This document shows positions 7,532 through 15,642 of a stretch of DNA of 64,000 nt, piece by piece (position 1 is the first letter of the stretch; every line of letters begins with the position of its first letter). The DNA lies in contig NZ_QRQC01000011.1 of NCBI RefSeq assembly GCF_003475325.1, positions 26,655 through 90,654 on the forward strand, written 5' to 3'. Below the pieces are notes generated by a model, which was not told where the DNA came from, did not search any database, and saw only the letters and a list, made by a program, of their open reading frames with translations. The stretch comes from Collinsella sp. AF33-16. Lineage in GTDB: Bacteria > Actinomycetota > Coriobacteriia > Coriobacteriales > Coriobacteriaceae. A program made the position numbers and the translations under genes.

Positions 7532-8728
7532 TTAGGCGACGGGCTTTGCGCGGCGTATGGCTGGGAACAGTACGGTGATGGCAAGGATGACGCCCACGAC
7601 GGTAATCGCCCCGCCCGCAAAGCCAATCCAAGCGATACCGGGACCCGAAACCACGGCGCCGCCGATTGCGGTGCCCGTGCCGATACCCAGATTGAACAGG
7701 CCCGAGAAGATCGACATGGCGACGGCCGACGAATCCGCCGGCGTGTACTTGATGAGCTCGGCCTGGAACGCAACGTTAAAGGCCGTGGAGCAGCAGCCCC
7801 ATAGCGCGCAGACGGCAAGCACTGCTACGAGCGACGATGCGACCGGACCCACGAGCAGCAGAGCCACCGGCACGCCGGAGAGCGTGATAGCTAAGAACGG
7901 AAAGCGATGCCCATCGAACAGTCGGCCGAACAGCCAGCTTCCGAGCAGACCAGAGCAGCCGAACGCCGTCAGCGTCATGGTAATAGCGCTTGCGTCGACG
8001 TGCGCGACCTGTGCCAGGAACGGCTCGATATAGCTGTAACCCGCATAATAGCCGGTCGCCATAAAGACCGTGACCGCATAAAGCGCGATGAGGAACGGGT
8101 TCTTGAGCAGCTCGGGCAGCTGTTTGAGCGTAAAGCGCTCGCCCACCGGCATGGCCGGGAACACCGCGGCCTGGTAGACGACCGCAATAGCTGAGAGGGC
8201 CCCGACCACGGCGAATGTCATGCGCCAGCCCACGGCCAGGCCAATGGCGCGACCGAGGGGCAGACCAAAGATCTGCGCGATGGACGAGCCCGTGGCGATC
8301 ATGCTGATGGCGAGCGCGCCGTGACGAGTGTCGACCAGGCGCGAGGCCATAATCGAGGCGACCGACCAGAACACGGCGTGCGCGCAGGCGACCACCAGGC
8401 GTGCGCAGACCAAGATGGGATAGGTCGGCGCCACGGCGGACAGGAACTGACCCAGAGAAAACACGGCAAGCACGCCGAGCAGCATACGCTTGAACTCAAA
8501 GCGCGAGGCAAACACCATAAGCGGCAGCGACAGCAGCATGACGCCCCAGGCGTAGACCGAGATCATGATGCCTGCCTGGGCCTCGGTGAGCGAGAACGAT
8601 GCGGCAATATCAGTCAGAAGGCCAATGGGCATGAACTCCGACGTGTTGAACACGAACGCACAGCAGGCGAGCCCGATAAGCGGGAGCCACTGCTTGAGCG
8701 AGATGCCATCTTGTCTTGCCTGAGTCAT
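7532..8728 (-). CDS. MFS transporter, sugar-efflux/drug-exporter type
   Basis: Inner-membrane major facilitator of 398 residues with 12 predicted hydrophobic segments; most like the SotB/AraJ/YdhP drug- or sugar-efflux group. Features are NTSEFMPIGLLTDIAASF in the first helix region, SVYAWGVMLLSLPLMV, and the GMxx-type loop before RFEFKRMLL. I use the ATG at 8728 because a GAGAGG lies just upstream; the longer reading adds residues that overlap the upstream hairpin. Substrate unknown. It lies downstream of feoAB but is separated by a strong hairpin (8776-8812). Confidence 0.88.
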   Translation of the reverse strand: MTQARQDGISLKQWLPLIGLACCAFVFNTSEFMPIGLLTDIAASFSLTEAQAGIMISVYAWGVMLLSLPLMVFASRFEFKRMLLGVLAVFSLGQFLSAVAPTYPILVCARLVVACAHAVFWSVASIMASRLVDTRHGALAISMIATGSSIAQIFGLPLGRAIGLAVGWRMTFAVVGALSAIAVVYQAAVFPAMPVGERFTLKQLPELLKNPFLIALYAVTVFMATGYYAGYSYIEPFLAQVAHVDASAITMTLTAFGCSGLLGSWLFGRLFDGHRFPFLAITLSGVPVALLLVGPVASSLVAVLAVCALWGCCSTAFNVAFQAELIKYTPADSSAVAMSIFSGLFNLGIGTGTAIGGAVVSGPGIAWIGFAGGAITVVGVILAITVLFPAIRRAKPVA

Positions 8729-8775
8729 GTAGGAACCCTCTCCGATTGTCTTGAGCGATGGGCGATTATATAGCA

Positions 8776-8812
8776 ACGGCCCCGCATCCGTCAGCAACAG
8801 ATGCGGGGCCGT
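8776..8812 (-). terminator. Strong GC hairpin after feoAB, probable terminator
   Basis: 13 bp perfect stem (8776-8788 with 8800-8812) with an 11-base loop, 40 bases past the feoAB stop. No long T tract follows, so termination is inferred from position and stem strength. Confidence 0.55.
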
Positions 8813-8852
8813 AATCAACTCAATACACAGAGGTTGCGCCATCAATAAATAA

Positions 8853-11213
8853 CTAAGCCAGCCCCAGCAATATGCCCGCCGAATGCACGACAAACGCCAC
8901 GATCCAGGCGACCGTCACTTGAAACGCGAACACGGCCACGGCATAGCGCGCGCCCAGTTCACTCTTGACGGCGCCGATTGCCGCTACGCAGGGCGGGTAC
9001 AGCAGCGTAAAGACCAGGAACACGTAAGCGGTAAACGGCGAAAACATGCTCGACAGTGCCGCGGGCGACGTTGCACCCAAAAGCACGGTGAGGGTCGAAA
9101 TGACGCTCTCCTTGGCGATAAGTCCGGTGACGAGCGCCGTGGATGCACGCCAATCGCCAAAGCCGAGCGGCGCCAGCGCCGGCGCGATAATGCTACCCAA
9201 ACCGGCAAGCAGACTCTGCGACTGATCGGCGACCACATTAAAGCGGATATCGAACGTCTGGAGGAACCAGATGGCCACGGTAGCGGCAAAGATAATGGTA
9301 AAGGCCTTGGTAATAAAGTCCTTGGCCTTATCCCATGCCAGCATCACCGTCGTCTTGACGCTCGGCAGGCGGTAATTGGGAAGCTCCATGATAAACGGCA
9401 CCGGGTCGCCCTTAAATGCCGTGCGGTTGAGCACCAGGGCGGCAATGCAGCCGACCACGATACCAATCAGATAGAGCGAGACCATGGCGGGAACTGTCGC
9501 CTGCGGGAAGAATGCCCCGCACAGCAGACCGTAGACCGGCAACTTGGCCGAACAGCTCATGAACGGCGTGAGCATGACCGTCATCTTGCGGTCGTGCTCG
9601 GATGGGAGCGTACGGGTCGACATGATAGCCGGCACGGTACAGCCAAAACCGACGAGCATAGGCACGAAGCTGCGGCCCGACAGGCCAAAGCGACGCAGCA
9701 CTTTATCCATGACAAAGGCCACGCGCGCCATGTAGCCCGAGTCTTCCAGAATGGAGAGGAACAAAAAGAGCACGACGATAATCGGCAGGAAGGTCAGCAC
9801 GCTGCCCACGCCCGTAAGCACGCCGTCGACAGCCAGCGAGCGCACCACGTCGTTGGTGCCGAACGCCTTGAGACCCGCATCGGCCGAGGCGATGATGGCA
9901 GCGATGCCGTCCTCCATGAGTCCCTGCAACGCCGCGCCGATCACGCCAAACGTCAGCCAAAAGACGAGGCCCATGATCACCAGGAACGCCGGAATGGCCG
10001 TGTAGCGACCCGTCAGGATGCGGTCGATCTTGACGGAGCGCACGTGCTCGCGGCTCTCATGCGGCTTGACGACGCAGCGCCCGCACACGTCGCCGATAAA
10101 GCTAAAGCGCATATCGGCCAGCGCGGACAGGCGGTCGGTGCCGGCCTCACCCTCCATCTGGGTAATGATGTGCTCGATAGCGTCGAGCTCATTGCGATCC
10201 AAGTGAAGCGCCTCGGTCACCAGCTCGTCGCCTTCAACCAGCTTGGTCGCCGCAAAACGCACCGGAATGTGCGCCGTCACGGCATGGTCCTCGATCAGGT
10301 TGGCAATGCCGTGGATGCAGCGATGCAGTGCACCGCCGTCCGAGCCATCGGGCGCACAGAAGTCCAGGCGACCGGGGCGCTCGCGGAACCGTGCCACGTG
10401 CAAGGCATGATCCACCAGCTCGCCGATACCCTCGTTGCGGGCAGCGCTAATGGGGACAACAGGCACGCCCAACAGGCTCTCGAGCAGGTTGACGTCCACG
10501 GCGCCGCCGTTGGCCGTCACCTCGTCCATCATGTTGAGCGCGATGACCATGGGGCGGTCGAGCTCCATAAGCTGCAGCGTCAGGTACAGGTTGCGTTCGA
10601 TATTAGTAGCGTCGATGATGTCGATGATGGCGTCGGGGTTTTCGTCCAGGATAAATTGGCGACTGACGATCTCTTCGCCCGTGTACGGAGACAGCGAATA
10701 GATGCCGGGCAGGTCGGTAACGCTTGCCTCGGGATGGTTACGGATGGTGCCGTCCTTGCGGTCGACCGTCACGCCGGGAAAGTTACCGACGTGCTGGTTG
10801 GAGCCCGTCAGCTGGTTGAACAGCGTGGTCTTACCGCAGTTTTGGTTGCCGGCGAGGGCAAAATGCAGCGGCGCGCCCTCGGGCACGGCCGTCTTTGCCG
10901 CACGGGGCGAATACGTCCCCTCGCCAAGTGCCGGGTGCTCCGTCATGCCGATTGCGGCGTTAGTGCGCGGACCCGTGTCTGTGTCGTGAACACCCACGAG
11001 CTCGATGCGAGCAGCATCGTCCTTGCGCAGCGTCAACTCGTAGCCACGCAGGCGAATCTCGAGCGGGTCGCCCATAGGAGCGTACTTCATCATGGTGACT
11101 TCGGTGCCCGGCGTTAGGCCCATGTCCAAAATATGCTGTCGGAGTGCCTGATCGTCCGATGCCACCGATGCGACAACGGCGTCCTTTCCAATCTCGAGTG
11201 TATCGAGCTTCAC
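8853..11213 (-). CDS. feoB: FeoA-FeoB fusion ferrous iron transporter
   Basis: Imports Fe(II) across the cytoplasmic membrane. In 786 residues it joins an SH3-like FeoA domain (about 1-75, with HILDMGLTPGTEVTMMKYAPMGDP) to a full FeoB. The FeoB GTPase domain has G1 GNQNCGKTT (122-130), G3 DLPG and G4 NMMDE. Its membrane part has two gate motifs, FGCTVPAIMSTR and MSCSAKLPVYG. The fusion removes the need for a separate feoA, and none is seen nearby. The start MKLDTLEIGK has AAAGGA upstream. It probably forms a single-gene unit, expected to be iron-regulated, though no clear metal-repressor box was found. Confidence 0.96.
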   Translation of the reverse strand: MKLDTLEIGKDAVVASVASDDQALRQHILDMGLTPGTEVTMMKYAPMGDPLEIRLRGYELTLRKDDAARIELVGVHDTDTGPRTNAAIGMTEHPALGEGTYSPRAAKTAVPEGAPLHFALAGNQNCGKTTLFNQLTGSNQHVGNFPGVTVDRKDGTIRNHPEASVTDLPGIYSLSPYTGEEIVSRQFILDENPDAIIDIIDATNIERNLYLTLQLMELDRPMVIALNMMDEVTANGGAVDVNLLESLLGVPVVPISAARNEGIGELVDHALHVARFRERPGRLDFCAPDGSDGGALHRCIHGIANLIEDHAVTAHIPVRFAATKLVEGDELVTEALHLDRNELDAIEHIITQMEGEAGTDRLSALADMRFSFIGDVCGRCVVKPHESREHVRSVKIDRILTGRYTAIPAFLVIMGLVFWLTFGVIGAALQGLMEDGIAAIIASADAGLKAFGTNDVVRSLAVDGVLTGVGSVLTFLPIIVVLFLFLSILEDSGYMARVAFVMDKVLRRFGLSGRSFVPMLVGFGCTVPAIMSTRTLPSEHDRKMTVMLTPFMSCSAKLPVYGLLCGAFFPQATVPAMVSLYLIGIVVGCIAALVLNRTAFKGDPVPFIMELPNYRLPSVKTTVMLAWDKAKDFITKAFTIIFAATVAIWFLQTFDIRFNVVADQSQSLLAGLGSIIAPALAPLGFGDWRASTALVTGLIAKESVISTLTVLLGATSPAALSSMFSPFTAYVFLVFTLLYPPCVAAIGAVKSELGARYAVAVFAFQVTVAWIVAFVVHSAGILLGLA

Positions 11214-11294
11214 GCGCTCATCCTTTCGTTAGACGCGGTTAACCGTTTACCGGGGCTAACCAACTCGTAACGACAAATGATAGCGCTCTGAACT

Positions 11295-11300
11295 ATTATA
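11295..11300 (-). promoter_or_regulatory. Possible feoAB -10 element
   Basis: TATAAT on the minus strand, 82 bases upstream of the feoAB start, in an AT-rich patch. No good -35 hexamer lies at the right spacing, so this is tentative. Confidence 0.3.
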
Positions 11301-11334
11301 TAAAGTCAAATACCGATGTTTACCTGCGCAAACT

Positions 11335-11655
11335 TTATGCGGTGCGCCCCGAAAGCTCTTTGCGCATACCGCTCAGCGAGATCGAAATGGAACCCGACCG
11401 CGCGGTAGCAGTGAGTCGATCACCCTCAACCGACCCCGTGCATGTAAAGGGCGCCTTGCCCATCAAGACGTGGGAGATAGTGCCCGAGAACTCAAAGAAA
11501 TCGCCCTCGGCGCGGGCACCCGAGAGAGCGATATTGAGACCCCTGACGTTTAGTACTGCCCTGAGCGCGCCGTTCACCCCATGTGAAAACGTCACCTCGC
11601 CGCGTTTGCTCCCCACCGGCGTCTGGGCCAAAACCACATACGTACCCTCAAGCAT
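11335..11655 (-). CDS. Small conserved hypothetical protein
   Basis: 106 residues from the ATG at 11653-11655, which has a GGAGGA immediately upstream; an in-frame start at 11691 lacks such a site. The sequence MLEGTYVVLAQTPVGSKRG is followed by alternating beta-like stretches (TFSHGVNGALRAVLNV, FFEFSGTISHVLMG, TATARSGSISISLSGM), suggesting a small beta-barrel or lipocalin-like domain. No signal peptide or transmembrane segment is seen. I do not recognise the family. It stands alone upstream of feoAB on the same strand. Confidence 0.7.
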   Translation of the reverse strand: MLEGTYVVLAQTPVGSKRGEVTFSHGVNGALRAVLNVRGLNIALSGARAEGDFFEFSGTISHVLMGKAPFTCTGSVEGDRLTATARSGSISISLSGMRKELSGRTA

Positions 11656-11898
11656 GGCTCCTCCTCTAAGCAGACTTTTTGAAATGGCCATCTAGTCTAC
11701 TTTGCTGCGAGACGGCTTGCCCAGAAACCGCGAGCACACAATGACGTTCAATCAACAGATTGCTGCAAGGGAAGCAAGCGTGCAAGGGGGACAGATTACT
11801 TTTGACACCATTTGCGCCAACGGACGGGATGCGGAGCGACGACCGTGCAGGTGGATTCCGGATCGTCGCTTCCTCCGTCCCCCAGCGAATCAAAACGA
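11656..11898. other. Intergenic region upstream of the small hypothetical gene
   Basis: No credible gene; the short open frames here have no ribosome site. It contains a GGGGGACAG-type segment around 11784-11800, reminiscent of the cores of other palindromic repeats in the window. The promoter for 11335-11655 should lie near 11660-11720. Confidence 0.35.
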
Positions 11899-11964
11899 AG
11901 TTGCGGTGGAATAGTTCCTGTTTGAAGCTTTAACCAGTAAAACAGGAACTATTCCACCGCAACT
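11899..11964. repeat. Palindromic repeat, family 1 copy 2
   Basis: Perfect 25 bp inverted arms (11899-11923 and 11940-11964) around a 16-base loop. Outer ends are AGTTGCGGTGGAATA and its complement. It is the best-preserved copy of the family (others at 7450-7516 and 49874-49940). Confidence 0.9.
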
Positions 11965-11967
11965 GCA

Positions 11968-12006
11968 AAAGCCTGCGCTGGCAACAAATGTCACCTGCGC
12001 AGGCTT
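11968..12006 (-). terminator. Terminator after the APC antiporter gene
   Basis: 10 bp stem (AAGCCTGCGC/GCGCAGGCTT) followed on the minus strand by TTTT, 112 bases past the permease stop. Confidence 0.7.
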
Positions 12007-12117
12007 GGTGGGCGCTCACAAAGGCACGTAATAGAGACCCACATCAGTTATGGAATGCCAAGCAGCATCGATACGCGATGCCCGCCGGCCTACCAAGCAA
12101 CGAAGCTCGCCGTAGCC

Positions 12118-13581
12118 TTAGACGATCGGCGCGATGCCGGCAAAGTGCAGATACAGCGAGATAACTGCCACGACAATGACCACTGCTGCGATCAGCTTGT
12201 CGTGCAGATGCGGAAGCACCTGCTTGCCGCGGCCGCGCTCGCCCAGAATATAGACGGGGATGGCTGGGGCAAAAAGGATCGTCGTGATCATGACGCCCTG
12301 GAGGCCCGTCGACCACACCAGGAACAGCGTGTAGATAAAGCCGAGCGTACCAAAGAAGCGTGCTTTGCCGACACTCGGCGCGTGCGGCCCGTCCAAATGC
12401 TCGTTCTTCCAGCCGATCACCATGTAATAGGCAGCCGAGCAGACATACGGAACCAGAATCGTGTTGACCGCGCAGCTATAGAAGAACTGGTAGGTGCTCG
12501 CCGCCACATACGACACAATCAAGAAGAGTTGCGTGATGCCGGAGCTCACGAGAACCGTTACCACCGGGGCATCGTGCTTGTTCGTCTTAGCAAACGCCAG
12601 CGGGAAGGAGCCCTGACGCGCCGCCTCAAACGGCGTCTCGGATGCAATGATGACGTAGCCCAGCATCGCGCCGACCAGCGAGAGAATAACGCCAAGGTTT
12701 ACGATGGCAGCTCCTACCGGACCGATTGCGCACTCGAGAATTCCCGCCATGGAGGGCGTTGCGAGCTGTGCCATTTCCTCACGCGGCATAATGCCGAGCG
12801 ACAGCATCGAGATGATCAGATACAGCGTGAACACGGCTGCAAATCCAAGCGCCGTCGAGCGACCGACATCGCGCACATACTTTGCACGGCCCGAGATGAC
12901 GACAGCGCCCTCGATGCCCGTGAAGACCCAGACAAGGGCAATCATGGTCGAGACAACCTGCTCGCCAAAGCCGGGGCCAGCCGGTTCTCCCCAGAAGTTG
13001 TCCATAAAGATATCGACGTCGAACTTACCCAGGAGCACAATGCTCAGCACAAAGAGTCCCAGCGGCACCAACTTCGCCAAGGTGACGATCGTGTTAATGC
13101 CCGCAGCTTCCTTAACGCCACGAAGCACGAGAGCGGTAAGGAACCACAGAAACACGCTGGCACAGATGATGGAAAGCAGATTGTTGCCCGTGCCGAATGC
13201 AGGGAAGAAATAGCCAAGCGCGCTAAACAGCAAAAGTGCAAAGCTCACGTTGGAAAGGCATGCGCTGATCCAGTAGCCCCAAGCGGAGTTGAATCCAACA
13301 TAATCGCCAAAACCGGCGGCGGCGTATGCATAGATACCGCCGGTCAGGTCGGGACGAGCCTGAGACAAACCGTTGAACACCATCATCAGCGCAAAGACGC
13401 CAATAAAGCAAATTCCCCACGAGACGATAACCGCGCCGGTATTGGCTCCGCCCGCCGCCATATCGCCGGCAAGAGAGAAGATACCGCCGCAAATGCTCGC
13501 AGTGATGACCATCATGGTCAGACGAAAGAGATCCAGACCATTGGGGTCGATTATCTCGTCGTTGCAAGTTTTAGAGGCCAT
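12118..13581 (-). CDS. APC-superfamily basic amino acid/polyamine antiporter
   Basis: 487-residue membrane transporter with about 12-13 hydrophobic segments. The start region DLFRLTMMVITASICGGIFSLAGDMAAGGAN carries the glycine-rich TM1 substrate loop of the arginine/ornithine and arginine/agmatine antiporter group (ArcD/AdiC-like). It lies downstream of a DDAH-type hydrolase gene on the same strand with about 107 bases between, so the likely job is uptake of arginine or a modified arginine in exchange for its breakdown product (citrulline or ornithine). That specificity is inferred from context. A hairpin at 13617-13656 may limit read-through from the hydrolase gene. Confidence 0.88.
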   Translation of the reverse strand: MASKTCNDEIIDPNGLDLFRLTMMVITASICGGIFSLAGDMAAGGANTGAVIVSWGICFIGVFALMMVFNGLSQARPDLTGGIYAYAAAGFGDYVGFNSAWGYWISACLSNVSFALLLFSALGYFFPAFGTGNNLLSIICASVFLWFLTALVLRGVKEAAGINTIVTLAKLVPLGLFVLSIVLLGKFDVDIFMDNFWGEPAGPGFGEQVVSTMIALVWVFTGIEGAVVISGRAKYVRDVGRSTALGFAAVFTLYLIISMLSLGIMPREEMAQLATPSMAGILECAIGPVGAAIVNLGVILSLVGAMLGYVIIASETPFEAARQGSFPLAFAKTNKHDAPVVTVLVSSGITQLFLIVSYVAASTYQFFYSCAVNTILVPYVCSAAYYMVIGWKNEHLDGPHAPSVGKARFFGTLGFIYTLFLVWSTGLQGVMITTILFAPAIPVYILGERGRGKQVLPHLHDKLIAAVVIVVAVISLYLHFAGIAPIV

Positions 13582-13616
13582 ATATGTGCACCCCCTCAGT
13601 CAAGCGACCGTATGAA

Positions 13617-13656
13617 GATGGCCCGGACGTCCCGAATCGGGTGCCGGGCCATCGGT
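13617..13656 (-). terminator. Hairpin between the hydrolase and antiporter genes
   Basis: 10 bp stem GATGGCCCGG/CCGGGCCATC with a 17-base loop and weak T-richness after it on the minus strand. Possibly a partial terminator or mRNA processing site that sets unequal expression of the two genes. Confidence 0.5.
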
Positions 13657-13688
13657 CAAGCGATCATTAAGCTAGTAAAGCGGCCGCA

Positions 13689-14465
13689 TTAGAAGCGCAG
13701 TGACAGGCAGGAGAGGCCTCCGTCGACCTTGCGATACTCGGAGGTGTCGACAACGAGCGTCTTGTAGCCCAGATCCTGCACGGCCTTGAGCACGGTCGGA
13801 TAGCCCTCGGCAACGATGACCGTACCGTTGACCCAGATGCAGTTGGCGCCGTAAGTCTCGTCCTCGGGCACGACGATCTTGTTGTACTGGGCAAAGTCGG
13901 GCTTATCGATGAACTCACCGGAGACGAGCATGTTGTTGTCCTCGATGTAGTTGACGCCCGTCTTGAGGTGCAGGACCTCCTCCAGAGGCACCTCGGAGCC
14001 CTCGAGGCCCCAGCCCTCGAGAATCTCGCAGAACTGGCGGATACCCTCTTCGTTGGTGCGAGCAGAGCGACCGACGTAGAAGTGGTCGCCGACCATCATG
14101 ACGTCGCCGCCGTCGAGCGTGCCGGGGGAAACGATGTGCTTGACATGCTCGTCGTCAAAGAAGCGACGGACGACCGGCTCGATTTCGTCCTTCTCGCCAT
14201 TACGACTGTCGGCGCCGGGGTTGGTAATGATGGCGCCGCAGCGAGTGATAACGGCCGGATCCTCGACAAAGCAGCTGTCGGGATACTGCTCAAGCGCCGG
14301 CAGCACCGACACGTCAACGCCACACTGCTCGAGTGCATGCTCGTAATCGTAGTGCTCCTCGATAGCGCGCTCGTAGATGGGCTGGCCAAGCTCGGGAGCG
14401 CTCGTGATGCCATTGCTCAGGGACTTGCCGGGACGACGGATGATGACGTGGCTGAACTTAGTCAT
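13689..14465 (-). CDS. Dimethylarginine dimethylaminohydrolase/arginine deiminase family hydrolase
   Basis: 258 residues of the guanidino-group-modifying (pentein) fold. Such enzymes hydrolyse methylated arginine to citrulline plus dimethylamine, or arginine to citrulline plus ammonia. Visible catalytic features are FVEDPAV (67-73), LDGGDVMMVGDHFYVGRSARTN (DGGD at 118-121), H166 in LHLKTGV and the nucleophilic Cys253 in the C-terminal GLSCLSLRF. The length matches DDAH (about 250-285) rather than bacterial ArcA (about 410), so DDAH-like is favoured. A good GGAGGATCATC site precedes the ATG. It is paired with an APC antiporter and divergent from a GntR regulator. Confidence 0.88.
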   Translation of the reverse strand: MTKFSHVIIRRPGKSLSNGITSAPELGQPIYERAIEEHYDYEHALEQCGVDVSVLPALEQYPDSCFVEDPAVITRCGAIITNPGADSRNGEKDEIEPVVRRFFDDEHVKHIVSPGTLDGGDVMMVGDHFYVGRSARTNEEGIRQFCEILEGWGLEGSEVPLEEVLHLKTGVNYIEDNNMLVSGEFIDKPDFAQYNKIVVPEDETYGANCIWVNGTVIVAEGYPTVLKAVQDLGYKTLVVDTSEYRKVDGGLSCLSLRF

Positions 14466-14719
14466 GATGATCCTCCTTGGATCTCATAGTACTGAGCGGA
14501 CTTCCTTGCGTCCGCCTTCCTTCCGATGGCTTTATCTTAGGGTGTCTTTACTGTTTTGTATATTGTATGCAATCCTGAACGGTAGATATTTGTCGGTAAG
14601 CGTATTATTGCTTCTTCTGGTTTGGTAGCGCGATTTAACTGGTCGTTCTATAATTCAATTAGCCTATTGAGGCGAAACGTATTTATTTTTGAAAATATAC
14701 AGTTGAGGAATATAAGCTC
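14466..14719. promoter_or_regulatory. Divergent promoter region between hydrolase and GntR genes
   Basis: 254-base AT-rich gap serving two divergent genes. It contains imperfect symmetric TTGTATA/TATGCAA-like sequence around 14555-14572, which resembles FadR/GntR operators (TTGTATACAA type). It is the natural place for the adjacent regulator to act. The operator call is tentative. Confidence 0.4.
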
Positions 14720-15370
14720 ATGGAAACGCTCCGAAGACCCTTGAAGGATCATGTATACGACTATATTTCGAGTCGCATAGACGCCGGCGAGCTTTCGGCC
14801 GGCGACCGCGTGAGCGAGCAGGCGATCTGCGATGCCATGGGCGTGTCGCGCACGCCGGTTCGCGAGGCGCTCATCCAGCTGGCAAGCGACGGCTATCTGG
14901 ACAATCTCCCCCGCCGCGGATTCCGCGTCCGAGGGTTCGATCAGCAAAACGCCGTTGAAGTCTTTGAGATTATGGGGCCTCTCGACGGGCAGGCGGCATA
15001 CCTCGCCTGCCCTCTCCTAACCGACGAGGACATCATGCAGCTGAAGTTTTTGGTTGGGTCCATGGACCTTGCGATCCAAGGCGGTCTTATCCGAAAGTAC
15101 GACGACATTCAGCGGGACTTTCACCTCACGTACTTCAACCGCTGCGGCAACGACCGTCTGCGCGACATGATTTCGCAACTCGAGCGCTGCTTTATCAAGC
15201 GCGATTACGAGACTGTCGACCAGGAGACGGCGTGCGAACTGCTCAATAAAGCCAACAACGAACATGCTCATATTCTTGAGTTGTTCGAAGCACGAGATGC
15301 GACGGGCGTGCGCGACTACGTTCGCGATGTCCATTGGAACACAGAAAACGCCCAGTTCACCGTCTGGTAG
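14720..15370 (+). CDS. GntR family regulator, FadR/FCD subfamily
   Basis: 216-residue transcription factor. The N-terminal winged helix-turn-helix (about residues 8-72) has the diagnostic DRVSEQAICDAMGVSRTPVREALIQLASDGYL. The C-terminal FCD ligand domain (about 80-210) has acidic and histidine residues typical of metal-dependent acid binding (DDIQRDFHLTYF, NNEHAHILELFEARD). It is divergent from the DDAH-type hydrolase and APC antiporter, which it probably controls in response to arginine-related metabolites. A GAGGA lies before the ATG. Confidence 0.9.
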   Translation: METLRRPLKDHVYDYISSRIDAGELSAGDRVSEQAICDAMGVSRTPVREALIQLASDGYLDNLPRRGFRVRGFDQQNAVEVFEIMGPLDGQAAYLACPLLTDEDIMQLKFLVGSMDLAIQGGLIRKYDDIQRDFHLTYFNRCGNDRLRDMISQLERCFIKRDYETVDQETACELLNKANNEHAHILELFEARDATGVRDYVRDVHWNTENAQFTVW

Positions 15371-15447
15371 GAAAGCAACAAGGGACGACGTCGGTCTTAA
15401 ACCTTGGCGACAGCACCGCCCAAACTAATCCGCTTTCCTCCGTCCCC
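15371..15447. other. Spacer between gntR and the structured element
   Basis: Short non-coding spacer. It includes a CCGTCCCC segment at its end that has a counterpart in front of the second copy at 51.7 kb. Confidence 0.4.
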
Positions 15448-15642
15448 GAGGGATCATTCTTCTGGCAGCCAAGACAACGCCGATGCTTTGGCGCGGACAG
15501 CGAAAGCCCGCCAGAGCGAGCAAGGTGCCTTGAAACGAGGCGGCATTGACCTTCTGGTCATGCCGCCGCAGTTGAAAGGCAGATTGCCGCTCTGGCGGGC
15601 TTGCAGCGTCGAGCTGTTACGCGGTTTGGTAAAACCGCGTAA
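15448..15642 (-). ncRNA. Structured intergenic element, copy A (unassigned)
   Basis: About 190 bp, running up to the esterase stop. It matches the element at 51670-51866 in order: a hairpin with loop CAACGCCGATG closed by CCAA/TTGG; CAGCGA; an arm; AAGGTG; GAAACGA; a long hairpin capped by GACCTTCTGGTC; TTGAA; CAGATTG; the returning arm; GCAGCGTCG; and a final hairpin (plus-strand reading). Here the long arms read CCCGCCAGAGCG/CGCTCTGGCGGG and the apical stem GGCGGCA/TGCCGCC. In the other copy the paired positions differ but remain complementary. That is the signature of a conserved RNA fold. Strand is uncertain; minus is chosen because both copies abut the stop of a minus-strand gene. Confidence 0.7.

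Noticed and set aside
11702..11914. 70-codon plus-strand frame near the family 1 repeat
   Set aside because: No ribosome site, composition unlike the neighbouring genes, and it runs into the palindrome.
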